Origin: Bacillota bacterium
GTDB taxonomy: Bacteria; Bacillota; Clostridia; Peptostreptococcales; Anaerovoracaceae
Length of the DNA: 64,000 bases
Direction: 5' to 3'
Assembly (NCBI GenBank): GCA_021769295.1
Contig: JAETTD010000004.1
Location: forward strand, 62,001 to 126,000
In this document: positions 26,443 through 34,797 of the stretch, one piece after another
How the letters are laid out: every line of letters starts with the position of its first letter
Position numbering within the stretch: the stretch's first letter is position 1
Position numbers and translations under genes: made by a program
The notes under the pieces: model-generated
Seen by the model: only the letters and a program-made list of their open reading frames with translations
Databases searched by the model: none
Told to the model about the DNA's origin: nothing

Positions 26443-26489
26443 GGGGGTAAAATTTTTTACCCCCGGGGAGGTAAAAAATTTTACCTCCC
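26443..26489. repeat. two adjacent near-identical palindromes
   Basis: GGGGGTAAAA-TT-TTTTACCCCC (26443-26464) is followed after one base by GGGAGGTAAAA-AA-TTTTACCTCCC (26466-26489 region). Both have perfect 10- or 11-bp arms with 2-base centres, and the pair is framed by ATATATA-rich sequence on both sides. It lies between the folD stop and the valS promoter. Neither strand has the T run of a normal terminator. Confidence 0.85.
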
Positions 26490-26531
26490 GAAAATTATAT
26501 ATATTAGTCGTCACATCATTATGATATCGGC

Positions 26532-27380
26532 TTAGGCTTCTCTTGCTGCTTCTGCCACATGATACATGAGAAGAGCCGTGGTCACGCTTCCCACTCCTCC
26601 GGGAACCGGCGTTATGGCTGCTACTTTGCCGTTTAAAGCCTCAAAATCAGCGTCTCCGCACATTTTTCTGTCTTCGCCGAAGTTTATGCCGACATCTATA
26701 ATTGTCTGCTTCCCGGTGACGTGAGCCGCTCCTACCGTATTTATCTTGCCTGCTGCGCATATGATTATATCCGACTCTTTGCAGATGTCCTCCATGGCTT
26801 CCTTTGGGGTTCTGCTGTGGCATATGGTAACGGTGGCATTTTTATCCATAAGCATCATCGCAGCCGGCTTGCCTATAACAAGGCTTCGGCCGATGACTGC
26901 CGCTTTTTTTCCCTCAGGATTTATGCCGTAATGCTCCAAAATCAATAAAGCCGCCTCAGCGGTGCACGGCGGAAATCCTCTGTGGTTTCCCGTAAACAGT
27001 CCTCCTACGCTGGCGTCCGAAATTCCGTCAACATCTTTGGCCGGATTTATATGGTTCCTTATTTTCTCTTCGTCCATGTGAGCCGGAAGAGGTCTGAACA
27101 TCAAAATACCGTGTATGTTTGAATCCTCATTCATCACCTTTAGAACATCCAGCACGTCATCCGTATCGGAATCCTCATCCATTATATATTTCTCAACATG
27201 TATGCCCAGGCTCTTTGCCATCTTAACCGCGCTGTTCTCGTAGGCGATGTCGCTTTCGCCTGCTCCCACGCGCAAAATGCCCAAAGTAGGCACCGTGTTT
27301 TCTGCCAGCAAGCTTTCCGTTATCTTTAAGGTCTGCTCTTTAATGCGGTCCGCAACCGGTTTTCCTTTTAATAATTCCAT
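26532..27380 (-). CDS. folD: methylenetetrahydrofolate dehydrogenase / cyclohydrolase
   Basis: Bifunctional enzyme interconverting methylene-THF and formyl-THF. 282 residues, normal length. Motifs: AYENSAVKMAKSLGIHVE with the catalytic Lys region (the usual YVxxKxK is replaced by IAYENSAVKMA), GILMFRPLPAHMD (PLP motif for folate), AKDVDGISD, AVIGRSLVIGKPAAMML (NAD(P)-binding), CHSRT and the terminal ITPVPGGVGSVTTALL. ATG follows AAAGGAGATAAAGAGCC. Own promoter. Works with fhs and glyA in one-carbon metabolism. Confidence 0.96.
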   Translation of the reverse strand: MELLKGKPVADRIKEQTLKITESLLAENTVPTLGILRVGAGESDIAYENSAVKMAKSLGIHVEKYIMDEDSDTDDVLDVLKVMNEDSNIHGILMFRPLPAHMDEEKIRNHINPAKDVDGISDASVGGLFTGNHRGFPPCTAEAALLILEHYGINPEGKKAAVIGRSLVIGKPAAMMLMDKNATVTICHSRTPKEAMEDICKESDIIICAAGKINTVGAAHVTGKQTIIDVGINFGEDRKMCGDADFEALNGKVAAITPVPGGVGSVTTALLMYHVAEAAREA

Positions 27381-27409
27381 GGCTCTTTATCTCCTTTTCT
27401 CTTCACAGT

Positions 27410-27438
27410 ATTATACCATTTGCTTCCTCACATTGCAA
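27410..27438 (-). promoter_or_regulatory. folD promoter
   Basis: TTGCAA (27433-27438), 17-base spacer, TATAAT (27410-27415). Confidence 0.72.
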
Positions 27439-27461
27439 CGAGAGCCCGTGACAATAGGCAT

Positions 27462-27490
27462 TTGCTTTTTTGCTTTAAATTTTGTATACT
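27462..27490 (+). promoter_or_regulatory. promoter of the 27525 membrane-protein gene
   Basis: TTGCTT (27462-27467), 17-base spacer, TATACT (27485-27490). It is interleaved back to back with the folD promoter. Confidence 0.6.
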
Positions 27491-27524
27491 TTTTACATGA
27501 CAAAGGATAGGGAGACACCATAAT

Positions 27525-28133
27525 ATGAAATATACAAAAGAACATCAACGAAAAGAAGAAGAACTCAGACAAACCTCTTATGCTTTCTCCCTCTGGAAAC
27601 GGCTTGAGGGCAAAGAACTTAATGAAAACCAATTTGCTTTCATCTCTCAGTGTATGACCGAAAATCTGGAGCACGCAAGGCATGTGGAAAATGAAAGGCT
27701 TACCTTTAACAGCATATTTTTGGCTCTTGTCGCAGGAGCTTTGGCTTTTGCCGACAGCTTTCAGCCAATGATTGCCATAGGCATATATTTTGTTCTGGCA
27801 CTTGCCGGTTTTCTTTCAATAGTGCTTACGGCAAGGTGGAACAACGCATTTAACCGTCATCAGTTCTACGCTCAGCAATGCTACAGGCTGCTTCACATTA
27901 ACCTGTTCGGCAAGGGAGAGGCTCTTGCCGGCGAACGAACCAATCCGGAAAAGATAGAGGGCATCGATGAAATACCCCTTTACAGTTTCAGAATACATAA
28001 ACCCATCCCGTATACCAAACTTGGGGAATTGCTGTACAAACCTCGCACGAGAAATCTCTACATAGCTTTTTACTGGATAATTCAGGCGTTACTTATCGCC
28101 TCCATAATTTTTGAATTGTTTAAAATTTTTTAA
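27525..28133 (+). CDS. unknown small membrane protein (RipA-like topology)
   Basis: Not recognised with certainty. 202 residues: a charged N-terminal helix (1-50), two membrane segments close together at about 63-80 and 86-104 (FNSIFLALVAGALAFADSF and IGIYFVLALAGFLSIVL), a soluble middle part with RWNNAFNRHQFYAQQC, and a third segment at about 180-198. The layout resembles RipA-type octameric membrane proteins. Start ATG follows AGGGAGACACC. It is the first of three plus-strand genes with short spacing (HAD phosphatase 13 bases later, EamA protein), probably one operon. Confidence 0.65.
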   Translation: MKYTKEHQRKEEELRQTSYAFSLWKRLEGKELNENQFAFISQCMTENLEHARHVENERLTFNSIFLALVAGALAFADSFQPMIAIGIYFVLALAGFLSIVLTARWNNAFNRHQFYAQQCYRLLHINLFGKGEALAGERTNPEKIEGIDEIPLYSFRIHKPIPYTKLGELLYKPRTRNLYIAFYWIIQALLIASIIFELFKIF

Positions 28134-28146
28134 GGAGAGAATCATC

Positions 28147-28935
28147 ATGGTCAAGCTCATAGCTCTCGATTTGGATAATACCCTTCTTGAGAAGGATAAC
28201 GAGATACACCCGAAAACACTTACACTTTTGAAGGAATGTGCCTCAAAAGGCATAACCACTGTGATTGCCACGGGCAGGCTCCTTCTGTCGGCAAAAAAAT
28301 ATGCCGAGGAAATCGGCCCTGATTGCAGAATTTTATGTTATAACGGGTGCTTAATCACGGATTCAAGCGGAAAAATCATCTTTTCCGCCACTCTTTCACC
28401 GGAAATCCTGGAGAAAATCGTGAGATTCTGCAAAGAAAGAAATCTTTACTGCCAATTCTATCTTGACCACAAAATCCTGGTTGAAAAGGTCACGGAAAAC
28501 ACCACCATAGACCCTGATCTGGCCAACACTGAAGCTATTGAGACCGGTGATTTTGACGGCTATGACTTCAAACCGTCTCCGAAAGCGATGATAGTGGCAA
28601 AACCTGAGGATGTGCCGTACCTGCAGTCGGAGCTTCGTCAATTTCTAAGAGAAGATGTTTATATCGCCCAGTCACAGCCTTATCTCATAGAGATAATGCC
28701 GAAAAACGTAAACAAAGCCAATTCCCTTGCCCTTTTGTGCGAAAAATCCGGCATCTCCCAAGACGAAGTAATGGCCTGCGGAGACAACACCAACGATATG
28801 GAAATGATAAAGTGGGCAGGAACCGGAGTCGCCATGGCAAATTCGGTTCAAGTCTTAAAGGACGCCGCCCAATACGTATGCAGTGAGGAAAGGTCCCTCG
28901 GCGTCGCCGAAGCTATTGAAAAATTTTGTTTGTAG
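28147..28935 (+). CDS. Cof-type HAD-IIB phosphatase
   Basis: Sugar-phosphate or nucleotide phosphatase of the Cof family; cytosolic. 262 residues. HAD motif I LIALDLDNTLL (Asp 8 and 10 region; DxDNT), motif II ATGRLL, motif III/IV lysine region and GDNTNDMEMIKWAG (about 218-231). The alpha/beta cap lies between motifs II and III (about 85-190). ATG at 28147 follows AAGGAGAGAATCATC; the longer in-frame start overlaps the upstream gene and lacks a site. Substrate not predictable. Confidence 0.93.
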   Translation: MVKLIALDLDNTLLEKDNEIHPKTLTLLKECASKGITTVIATGRLLLSAKKYAEEIGPDCRILCYNGCLITDSSGKIIFSATLSPEILEKIVRFCKERNLYCQFYLDHKILVEKVTENTTIDPDLANTEAIETGDFDGYDFKPSPKAMIVAKPEDVPYLQSELRQFLREDVYIAQSQPYLIEIMPKNVNKANSLALLCEKSGISQDEVMACGDNTNDMEMIKWAGTGVAMANSVQVLKDAAQYVCSEERSLGVAEAIEKFCL

Positions 28936-28947
28936 GAGAAAATAATC

Positions 28948-29370
28948 ATGAATTTATATTGGCCTATCGCTTTAATCGTAGTATCGAATACAATTTATCA
29001 CATATGCGCAAAATCGACGCCGGAGTCGATAAACCCTTTTGCCTCGCTCACCGTCACATACGGAGTAGCCGCACTGTGCGCTGCCATTGCCTATTTTGCT
29101 TCAAACCCCGGCAAGAACATCTTGCAGGAATATTCGCAGCTCAACTGGACCGCCTTTATATTCGGCATTTCACTTCTCGGTCTTGAGGTCGGCAGCATCT
29201 ACATGTACAAAGTGGGCTGGAACATAAACACCGGATACATACTCCAGAGCGTGTTCCTTGCGGTGGCCCTGCTCGTAGTAGGTTTTTTCCTGTATCACGA
29301 GGCTCTCACAATGAACAAGGTGCTTGGCATCGCAATATGCATGGTAGGCTTGTACTTCCTGAACAAATAA
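28948..29370 (+). CDS. EamA/DMT-family membrane protein, half-size
   Basis: 140 residues with four or five hydrophobic segments, matching a single EamA domain (half of a 10-segment drug/metabolite transporter). Notable residues: FASLTVTYGVAAL (about 31-43), the long gap segment around FIFGISLLGLEVGSIYMYK, and the terminal MNKVLGIAICMVGLYFLNK typical of EamA ends. Half-size DMT proteins act as homodimers. Starts 12 bases after the HAD gene with TAGGAGAAAATAATC before the ATG. Its stop is 2 bases from the rarA stop on the other strand. Confidence 0.82.
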   Translation: MNLYWPIALIVVSNTIYHICAKSTPESINPFASLTVTYGVAALCAAIAYFASNPGKNILQEYSQLNWTAFIFGISLLGLEVGSIYMYKVGWNINTGYILQSVFLAVALLVVGFFLYHEALTMNKVLGIAICMVGLYFLNK

Positions 29371-29371
29371 C

Positions 29372-30694
29372 TTATCTATGCTTTTCTTTCCAAAGCTTTA
29401 TCTGTTTCAGCCGTTCTTTAACGGCTTTTTCTCTGCCTTCTTCCGTGGGCTTGTAATATGCTCTTCTTGACAGCGACTCCGGCAGGCAAGTCATGGCAGT
29501 AAGCTTTTCAGCCGTATTATGGGCATACTCGTAGCCCTTGCCGTAATTCAGTTCTTTCATAAGGCTCGTAGGCGCATTGCAAAGGTGAAGCGGCACAGGC
29601 TCGGCAGGAAGGCTCTTCACATCTTTTTTGCACGCTTCGCATGCTCTGTACAGCGCATTGGATTTGGCTGTCATGGAAAGGTATACCACCGCATGGGTCA
29701 AGTGCACATCGCATTCGGGCATGCCTAAAAAGTGACATGCCTGATAAGCCGCCACGGCGACCTGCAACGCATTTGAATCCGCCATTCCCACGTCTTCGCT
29801 TGCAAATCTCACAAGCCTTCTGGCTATATATAGCGGGTCTTCCCCTCCGTCCAGCATCCTGCACAGCCAATATACGGCCGCATCCGGGTCGCTGTTACGC
29901 ATCGACTTATGCAGGGCTGAAATTAAATTATAATGCTCCTCGCCGCTTTTATCATAAAGGAGGGATCGCCTGTCCATGCACTGGGCAACCACGCTGTCGG
30001 TTACGGTTATAGAGCTGCCGCTTTTTACCTCGCTGTTAAGAACCGCCATTTCAAGAGTGTTGAGGGCAGTCCTTGCGTCTCCGTTGGCAAAAACCGCTAT
30101 GGCTTCAAGCTGTCTGTTTTTTATCTTTATATTAAGGTTTCCAAGTCCTTTTGGACTTTTTACCGCATTGCTGAGCAGAGACATCATGTCATCCTTCTCA
30201 AGAGCTTTAAGCACGAAGACTTTGCATCTGGATAAAAGGGCCGAGTTTATTTCGAAGGACGGGTTTTCGGTGGTTGCTCCCACCAGAATTATGCTTCCCC
30301 GCTCCACATAAGGCAAAAAGGCATCCTGCTGCGCCTTGTTAAAACGATGTATTTCATCTGCAAACAAAAGGGTTCTCATACCCATGAAAGCAGCCTCTTC
30401 GGCTTCCTTCATGACTTCTTTTATTTCTTTTATGCCGCTGCTTACTGCGCTGAATTCTATGAAATTCGATTTGGTCTTTTTTGCAATGATTCGTGCCAGC
30501 GTGGTCTTTCCCACTCCGGGTGGCCCCCAGAAAATCATCGATGAGATGTTGTCTTGTTCTATGAGTTTTCTCAGAATCTTCCCTTCATCCAAAAGGTGAT
30601 GCTGCCCTGCAAATTCTTCTATGGTTTCAGGTCTGAGCCTGTCTGCCAAAGGAGCTTTTTCTATTCTCCCGTCGAAAAATGACATCTGCTTCAT
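29372..30694 (-). CDS. rarA: replication-associated recombination protein A (MgsA/RarA AAA ATPase)
   Basis: AAA+ clamp-loader-like ATPase acting at stalled replication forks. 440 residues from the ATG at 30694, which follows GACGGGAGGTCACATCAG. Motifs: PLADRLRPETIEEFAGQHHL (N-terminal), Walker A GPPGVGKTTLARI (about 56), Walker B LLFADEIHRFNKAQQDAFLP (about 110), sensor 1 ILVGATTENPSFE, and the C-terminal MgsA domain with GEDPLYIARRLVRFASED and LPAEPVPLHLCNAP. The preceding SDR gene ends 17 bases upstream. Confidence 0.95.
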   Translation of the reverse strand: MKQMSFFDGRIEKAPLADRLRPETIEEFAGQHHLLDEGKILRKLIEQDNISSMIFWGPPGVGKTTLARIIAKKTKSNFIEFSAVSSGIKEIKEVMKEAEEAAFMGMRTLLFADEIHRFNKAQQDAFLPYVERGSIILVGATTENPSFEINSALLSRCKVFVLKALEKDDMMSLLSNAVKSPKGLGNLNIKIKNRQLEAIAVFANGDARTALNTLEMAVLNSEVKSGSSITVTDSVVAQCMDRRSLLYDKSGEEHYNLISALHKSMRNSDPDAAVYWLCRMLDGGEDPLYIARRLVRFASEDVGMADSNALQVAVAAYQACHFLGMPECDVHLTHAVVYLSMTAKSNALYRACEACKKDVKSLPAEPVPLHLCNAPTSLMKELNYGKGYEYAHNTAEKLTAMTCLPESLSRRAYYKPTEEGREKAVKERLKQIKLWKEKHR

Positions 30695-30711
30695 CTGATG
30701 TGACCTCCCGT

Positions 30712-31506
30712 CTATCCGTAAATTTTCCCGAGGAGCCAAAGCATGGCGTTGGTCGGCAATATCCTGTACAGCAACCCCAAAAATTCGTTTCCTATGCCAA
30801 CTATCTTATGGGAAGGCATCCTGCTGCGGATAGCCAGTTTATATACTGCCTCTGCGACCTTTTCCGGGCTCATTCCCTTTTGCTCGGATTCTTCCATTTT
30901 TGATACGGAGCTTTGGATTCTGCCTCCGTATATGTCATCGCCTTCATATGTTTTGATTCTGTTTGCGGTAAACTCCGTCTTAACATCGTTGAGCATTACG
31001 GTGCATGTTTCCACTCCGAAGGGTTTGAGTTCTATTCCCAGCGCATCGCTCAATGCGTTCACGGCAGCCTTTCCGGCTGAATAGAAGCTCTGAAAAGGCA
31101 GAGGGAATATGGCTCCGAGGGAGGATATAAATATAATCCTTCCCTTCTTCTGCTCTCTCATAAGGGAAGCGCCCTTCTTTGCGCATGCCGTCGTTCCGAA
31201 AACGTTGACTTCTATCTGCCTGCGATAATCTTCCTTCGGAGTAAACTCAAGAGCTCCCGAGATTCCCATGCCTGCGTTTAGTATCAAAACGTCTATATGA
31301 TTGTCCAATCTTTCCAAAGCTTCTTCAAAGGCCTTATCCACGCTTTCGCTGTCGGTTATATCGCATTGAATCCACTTTCCCTCCGGCAGCGCACCACGGC
31401 TCCTTGAAAGACCCAAAACATCATATCCATTATCCTCAAGTCGTCTGAAAACCGCCAGTCCGATTCCCTTTGACGCTCCTGTAACAATTGCACATTGTTT
31501 TTTCAT
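30712..31506 (-). CDS. short-chain dehydrogenase/reductase
   Basis: NAD(P)-dependent oxidoreductase of unknown substrate. 264 residues. Rossmann loop TGASKGIGLAV (about 9-19), NAG motif LILNAGMGISG (about 86), catalytic SSLGAIFPLPFQSFYSAGKAAVN split as Ser near 139 and YSAGK (Y-x3-K) near 152. Start ATG at 31506 is preceded by AAGGGGTGATTCAT. The C-terminal tail is hydrophobic (LLYRILPTNAMLWLLGKIYG), like the membrane-touching members of the family. Follows an HD-domain gene with 12 bases between. Confidence 0.9.
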   Translation of the reverse strand: MKKQCAIVTGASKGIGLAVFRRLEDNGYDVLGLSRSRGALPEGKWIQCDITDSESVDKAFEEALERLDNHIDVLILNAGMGISGALEFTPKEDYRRQIEVNVFGTTACAKKGASLMREQKKGRIIFISSLGAIFPLPFQSFYSAGKAAVNALSDALGIELKPFGVETCTVMLNDVKTEFTANRIKTYEGDDIYGGRIQSSVSKMEESEQKGMSPEKVAEAVYKLAIRSRMPSHKIVGIGNEFLGLLYRILPTNAMLWLLGKIYG

Positions 31507-31518
31507 ATGAATCACCCC

Positions 31519-32019
31519 TTATTGACCGCCTATACTAAACATTGTTCTGCAGATGCTGCGTCCCGTTTCCGTTTTAAAAATATTGTCGTAAGCGGACTTT
31601 ACTGCCGTAGTCGGTTCATCATCTTCAAAAAGGTTCACTAAAAAGTCAGCTTCAAGGAGTATCCGGTAATCCATGCCTGTTACATCCGTGTATGTATGGT
31701 GATGTGCCACAAGCCAGCACACTCTTTCAACTATTTCTTTCTCAAATCCAAGCTTTGTAAGCATTTTACGTGCCGGTTCAACGCCTTCCTTCTCTTGCAG
31801 CGGCCCTGCACAGCTTCCGTATTTTTCTTCGGCGGGCTTTATTCCTATATCGTGGACATAAGCAGCCGCTTCCAGCGTAAAGCGGGTATCCTCGTCAAGG
31901 CCCTCGCCTATGGCTATAAGCCTTGCAAAGCTGTGCACCTTTGCAAAGTGCTGTATCCTGCTGGGCTGGGCTTTATAGTAATCAATCATTTCAAAATACA
32001 ATTTATCAAGCATATTCAT
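31519..32019 (-). CDS. HD-domain protein (putative phosphohydrolase)
   Basis: 166 residues. HD signature: H27 region (RIQHFAKVHSFARLIA), then AAYVHDIGIKPAEEKYG (HD pair near 60), later VAHHHTYTDVTGMDYRILLEADFLV with the downstream His/Asp ligands. This fits the metal-dependent HD family; substrate unknown. Start ATG at 32019 is preceded by AGAGAGGTGAAAGAG. First gene of HD-SDR-rarA. Confidence 0.86.
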   Translation of the reverse strand: MNMLDKLYFEMIDYYKAQPSRIQHFAKVHSFARLIAIGEGLDEDTRFTLEAAAYVHDIGIKPAEEKYGSCAGPLQEKEGVEPARKMLTKLGFEKEIVERVCWLVAHHHTYTDVTGMDYRILLEADFLVNLFEDDEPTTAVKSAYDNIFKTETGRSICRTMFSIGGQ

Positions 32020-32161
32020 CTCTTTCACCTCTCTGTTATCTCATATTCTAATTATAGCGTTGTTGGCCAAAAATGCAACCGGGTGGGTAGCTTTTGACCT
32101 CCGGAGCTGCGGGGCGGGGTGCGAGGGTTTGAGGTGAGGGGTGCGGGGCGAAGCATACATC

Positions 32162-32290
32162 TTTGGGGTTTGCGTCATACATTGTATGATGATTTCCCGG
32201 GATAGTGATTACACGGGCAACACTTTTTGGGGTTTTTGGCATACAATGTATGACAGGTTGTCCTGTTTTGTATGCCTCGGTTAGTTGCAC
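32162..32290 (+). repeat. R3 repeat, two tandem units of 64 bp
   Basis: CATAC palindromes start at 32176 and 32240 (64 apart). Each unit has TTTGGGGTTT, then a palindrome CATACATTGTATGA or its inverse CATACAATGTATGA. The first unit ends GGGCAACACTTTTT like the copy at 4164-4230. The rest of the 354-bp gap (32020-32373) has GC-rich simple sequence around 32090-32155 and no gene. Confidence 0.6.
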
Positions 32291-32335
32291 GGTTAAGCGA
32301 GCCGGTTGTTAGTCGAGCCGCTAAAACGCCACGAA

Positions 32336-32361
32336 AAAAGGGGCTTATATAAGCCCCTTTT
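32336..32361 (-). terminator. terminator of the SipW/TasA-like operon
   Basis: A perfect 26-bp palindrome: AAAAGGGGCTTAT followed by ATAAGCCCCTTTT. It lies 12 bases after the last gene of the operon and can act in both directions. Confidence 0.85.
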
Positions 32362-32373
32362 GTTAGAAATATA

Positions 32374-33528
32374 TTAAGCTTTAACTACTGTGTACCACGT
32401 CTTTCCGCCTTCGACCGATTCTACCGTTTTATAGCCGTCAGCCACATATTGACTTACATCTGTATTAAACTTTCCGCCCTTAACAATTATAACTCCGGAA
32501 GGACCGTCTGCATCAGGATTTTCAGATATTGAAGAAAGAATAGCCGGTTTACCGGCAGCACCAATATATGTCCCGCTTTCAATAGTTATAGTTGCGCCAT
32601 TGTCAGCCCATACGGCATAATAATTTTTGGAAGACGCATCTGCATACACATCACGCAAGATTGCTGAACCTGCGTATACGTTAATTCCTCCATTAAGGTT
32701 GACCCTCTCAACAGTTATTGATGTTTCTTTAGTTCCGTTTCCTATAAAGAGAGGATAATCTGCTCGGCTTTCTATATTGCCATTGGTAATTATAGCATCT
32801 TTTCCCTGGAAAATACCTGACATATATGGTATATTCATCGTATTTTTCCCAATATCCAGAACTGCATTTTCTGTCATATTATATTCTGTACCTGCTTTGT
32901 CCTCTGCTATCAAATTTTCTGTTAGAACCACATGGTCATTGTTTTCCAGCATTTTGTTGAATTCATCATCAGTTACAAGCCGTGCTTTTGCATATGGAAA
33001 TGCTTTAACAGGATCGTTAAAAGGCTCTTTCTGCACTGCGTGAGCCCTAAAAGTAAGGTTTATACCTTGCTTTAGGTTTCCGTCTGCGTCCAGCATATCG
33101 CTGTTTCCAAGGGATGATGCATATGTAACCTTATCTCCTTTAAGGACGGAGAATTCTTTAACATCCGCGCCCGCTGCAACATCACGCCAGTAAATATTAT
33201 TCGTTCCTGCCAAAAGCTGCCAGCCTTCTGCGATTTCATAGCCCACAAGGCCCTCGGTTCCGTCTGTAACTTCTACATATACATAGGCATCCACGGTATT
33301 GTCCACCTTAACCTTAGGGTCTTTTGGCTGTTCTGTGCCCGGTTTGATATTATAGCTTTCTCCTGTGGTTTCCGTGAGTTCAACGTTTATCTTGTTTGTA
33401 TTGAAAGTATTTACCGTATCGCCTGTACTGCTCTGCAAATATGCAAAGGTACCGCCGCTTGTTATAAGGGTTACCGCAAGAGCTACCGCAAGCCCTCTTA
33501 GCAACATTTTATTTTTGTTTCCTTTCAT
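32374..33528 (-). CDS. SipW-dependent TasA/camelysin-like surface protein with beta-helix-like C terminus
   Basis: Probable exported fibre- or surface-forming protein. 384 residues. SipW-type signal peptide: basic start MKGNKNKML, hydrophobic core, then TSGGTFAYLQSSTGDTVNTF (cleavage after about FAY region), the hallmark of this substrate class. N-terminal TasA/CalY-like beta domain to about 175 (VNTFNTNKINVELTETTG, PGTEQPKDPKVKVDNT, INLTFRAHAVQKEPF). Residues about 205-375 are repetitive strands (TENAVLDIGKNTMNI, AIITNGNIESRADYPLFIG, NGATITIESGTYIGAAG) like a right-handed beta helix. ATG follows AGAAAGGAACGGCAAA. Last gene of the operon; paralogue of the gene at 33560-34774. Confidence 0.85.
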   Translation of the reverse strand: MKGNKNKMLLRGLAVALAVTLITSGGTFAYLQSSTGDTVNTFNTNKINVELTETTGESYNIKPGTEQPKDPKVKVDNTVDAYVYVEVTDGTEGLVGYEIAEGWQLLAGTNNIYWRDVAAGADVKEFSVLKGDKVTYASSLGNSDMLDADGNLKQGINLTFRAHAVQKEPFNDPVKAFPYAKARLVTDDEFNKMLENNDHVVLTENLIAEDKAGTEYNMTENAVLDIGKNTMNIPYMSGIFQGKDAIITNGNIESRADYPLFIGNGTKETSITVERVNLNGGINVYAGSAILRDVYADASSKNYYAVWADNGATITIESGTYIGAAGKPAILSSISENPDADGPSGVIIVKGGKFNTDVSQYVADGYKTVESVEGGKTWYTVVKA

Positions 33529-33559
33529 TTTGCCGTTCCTTTCTCCTATGCATATTCGT

Positions 33560-34774
33560 TTACGCCGGAACTACCGTATACCAAATGTCTCCATTGGCCT
33601 TGGTCTCCGATACAACTTTATAGCCGTCCTTAACAAAGTTCGTTCCCGGACCTTCTGCCTGATTGTTTGACGGGTCGAAGTTTACGAAGGTTCCGCCGGT
33701 TACGATAATATCCGCACCTTTTTTGTAATGCGCATCAACACAATTGAGAGTATATCTGTATCGGTCGTCTTCAACAGTTCCCGACGGTCTGCAATTAAAG
33801 AATCCTCCGTTTATGTAAGCTGTGCCGTAATCCACATTAACCGCCGTAGGGTTTCCTATATAGGTGCCGCTATTTATGGTAAGAGTAGGCTTAGAAAGCT
33901 TCCCTCCCGTTAGGTGGAAGCAATACGCGCCGGAAGTAGCCGTTGCATCTATTGTTCCTTCGCCGTTTACTGTCATCTTTCCTTTTGCTGACTGTATATA
34001 AAATGCAGCAAAATTATTTTTTCCCTCATTGGAATCAAAGGTTATGCTCTTTCCTGCAAGGTCAAGTTCCAAGGTTCCTAATGAAACAATTATTCTTCTG
34101 CCTGTCGTATCAATATCACTGTCTATCGTACTATTGTAAACAATGTTATCTGCCAAACCTACTATCTTTTTTTCTGCAGCCTTAGTAGGTATAGCTTGCT
34201 TTATATCCACCATATTATCAAGCGACAGCCCTGCCTTCCCCTCATATGCATACGGTGCAGAAGTAAATCCTTCCTGCTGTACGGCAGAAGCCTTGAAAAT
34301 CAAATTTATTCCGCTCTTAAGCTGTCCATCTGCATCCACCATATCGCTGTTTTCAAGAGAAGATGCATATTTAACCTTATTATCCTTAAGTACAGGGAAC
34401 GCCTTGACATCTGCAGCCGCAGCGACCTCACGATAATATACGTTGGTATAACCGCTTAGCAGGCTCCAGCCCTCCGCAATTTCATAACTCACAAATCCTC
34501 CGGTCGTATCCGTAACCTCCACAAATACATATGCGTCTACGGTATTGTCTATCGTAACCGTTGGGTCTTTTGTCTGCTCTGTGCCCGGCACAATATTATA
34601 GCTTGCACCTGTGGTTTCACTGAGTTCCACTACTACCTTATTTGTATCAAATTCGTTTACCACGTTTTCCGTGTTACTCTGCAAGTAAGCGAGAGTTCCT
34701 CCGCCTATCAGAAGGGTTGCCGCAAGAGCTACCGCCAGCCCTGTGGTGAATATTCTCTTGTTATTTTTTCCCAT
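33560..34774 (-). CDS. SipW-dependent TasA/camelysin-like surface protein, paralogue
   Basis: 404 residues. Same architecture as the downstream gene: SipW-type signal (LLIGGGTLAYLQSNTENVVN at about 20-39), TasA/CalY-like domain (NEFDTNKVVVELSETTGAS, PGTEQTKDPTVTIDNT, INLIFKASAVQQEGF) to about 180, then a beta-strand-rich C-terminal part (about 205-395) with LDLAGKSITFDSNEG, GKMTVNGEGTIDATA and TLTINSGTYIGNPTAV. The two share about half their N-terminal residues by eye, and both end WYTVVPA/WYTVVKA. ATG at 34774 follows AGAAAGGAAAACA. Probably a tandem duplication with divergence of the C-terminal part. Confidence 0.85.
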   Translation of the reverse strand: MGKNNKRIFTTGLAVALAATLLIGGGTLAYLQSNTENVVNEFDTNKVVVELSETTGASYNIVPGTEQTKDPTVTIDNTVDAYVFVEVTDTTGGFVSYEIAEGWSLLSGYTNVYYREVAAAADVKAFPVLKDNKVKYASSLENSDMVDADGQLKSGINLIFKASAVQQEGFTSAPYAYEGKAGLSLDNMVDIKQAIPTKAAEKKIVGLADNIVYNSTIDSDIDTTGRRIIVSLGTLELDLAGKSITFDSNEGKNNFAAFYIQSAKGKMTVNGEGTIDATATSGAYCFHLTGGKLSKPTLTINSGTYIGNPTAVNVDYGTAYINGGFFNCRPSGTVEDDRYRYTLNCVDAHYKKGADIIVTGGTFVNFDPSNNQAEGPGTNFVKDGYKVVSETKANGDIWYTVVPA

Positions 34775-34797
34775 TGTTTTCCTTTCTGCCAACTGCT

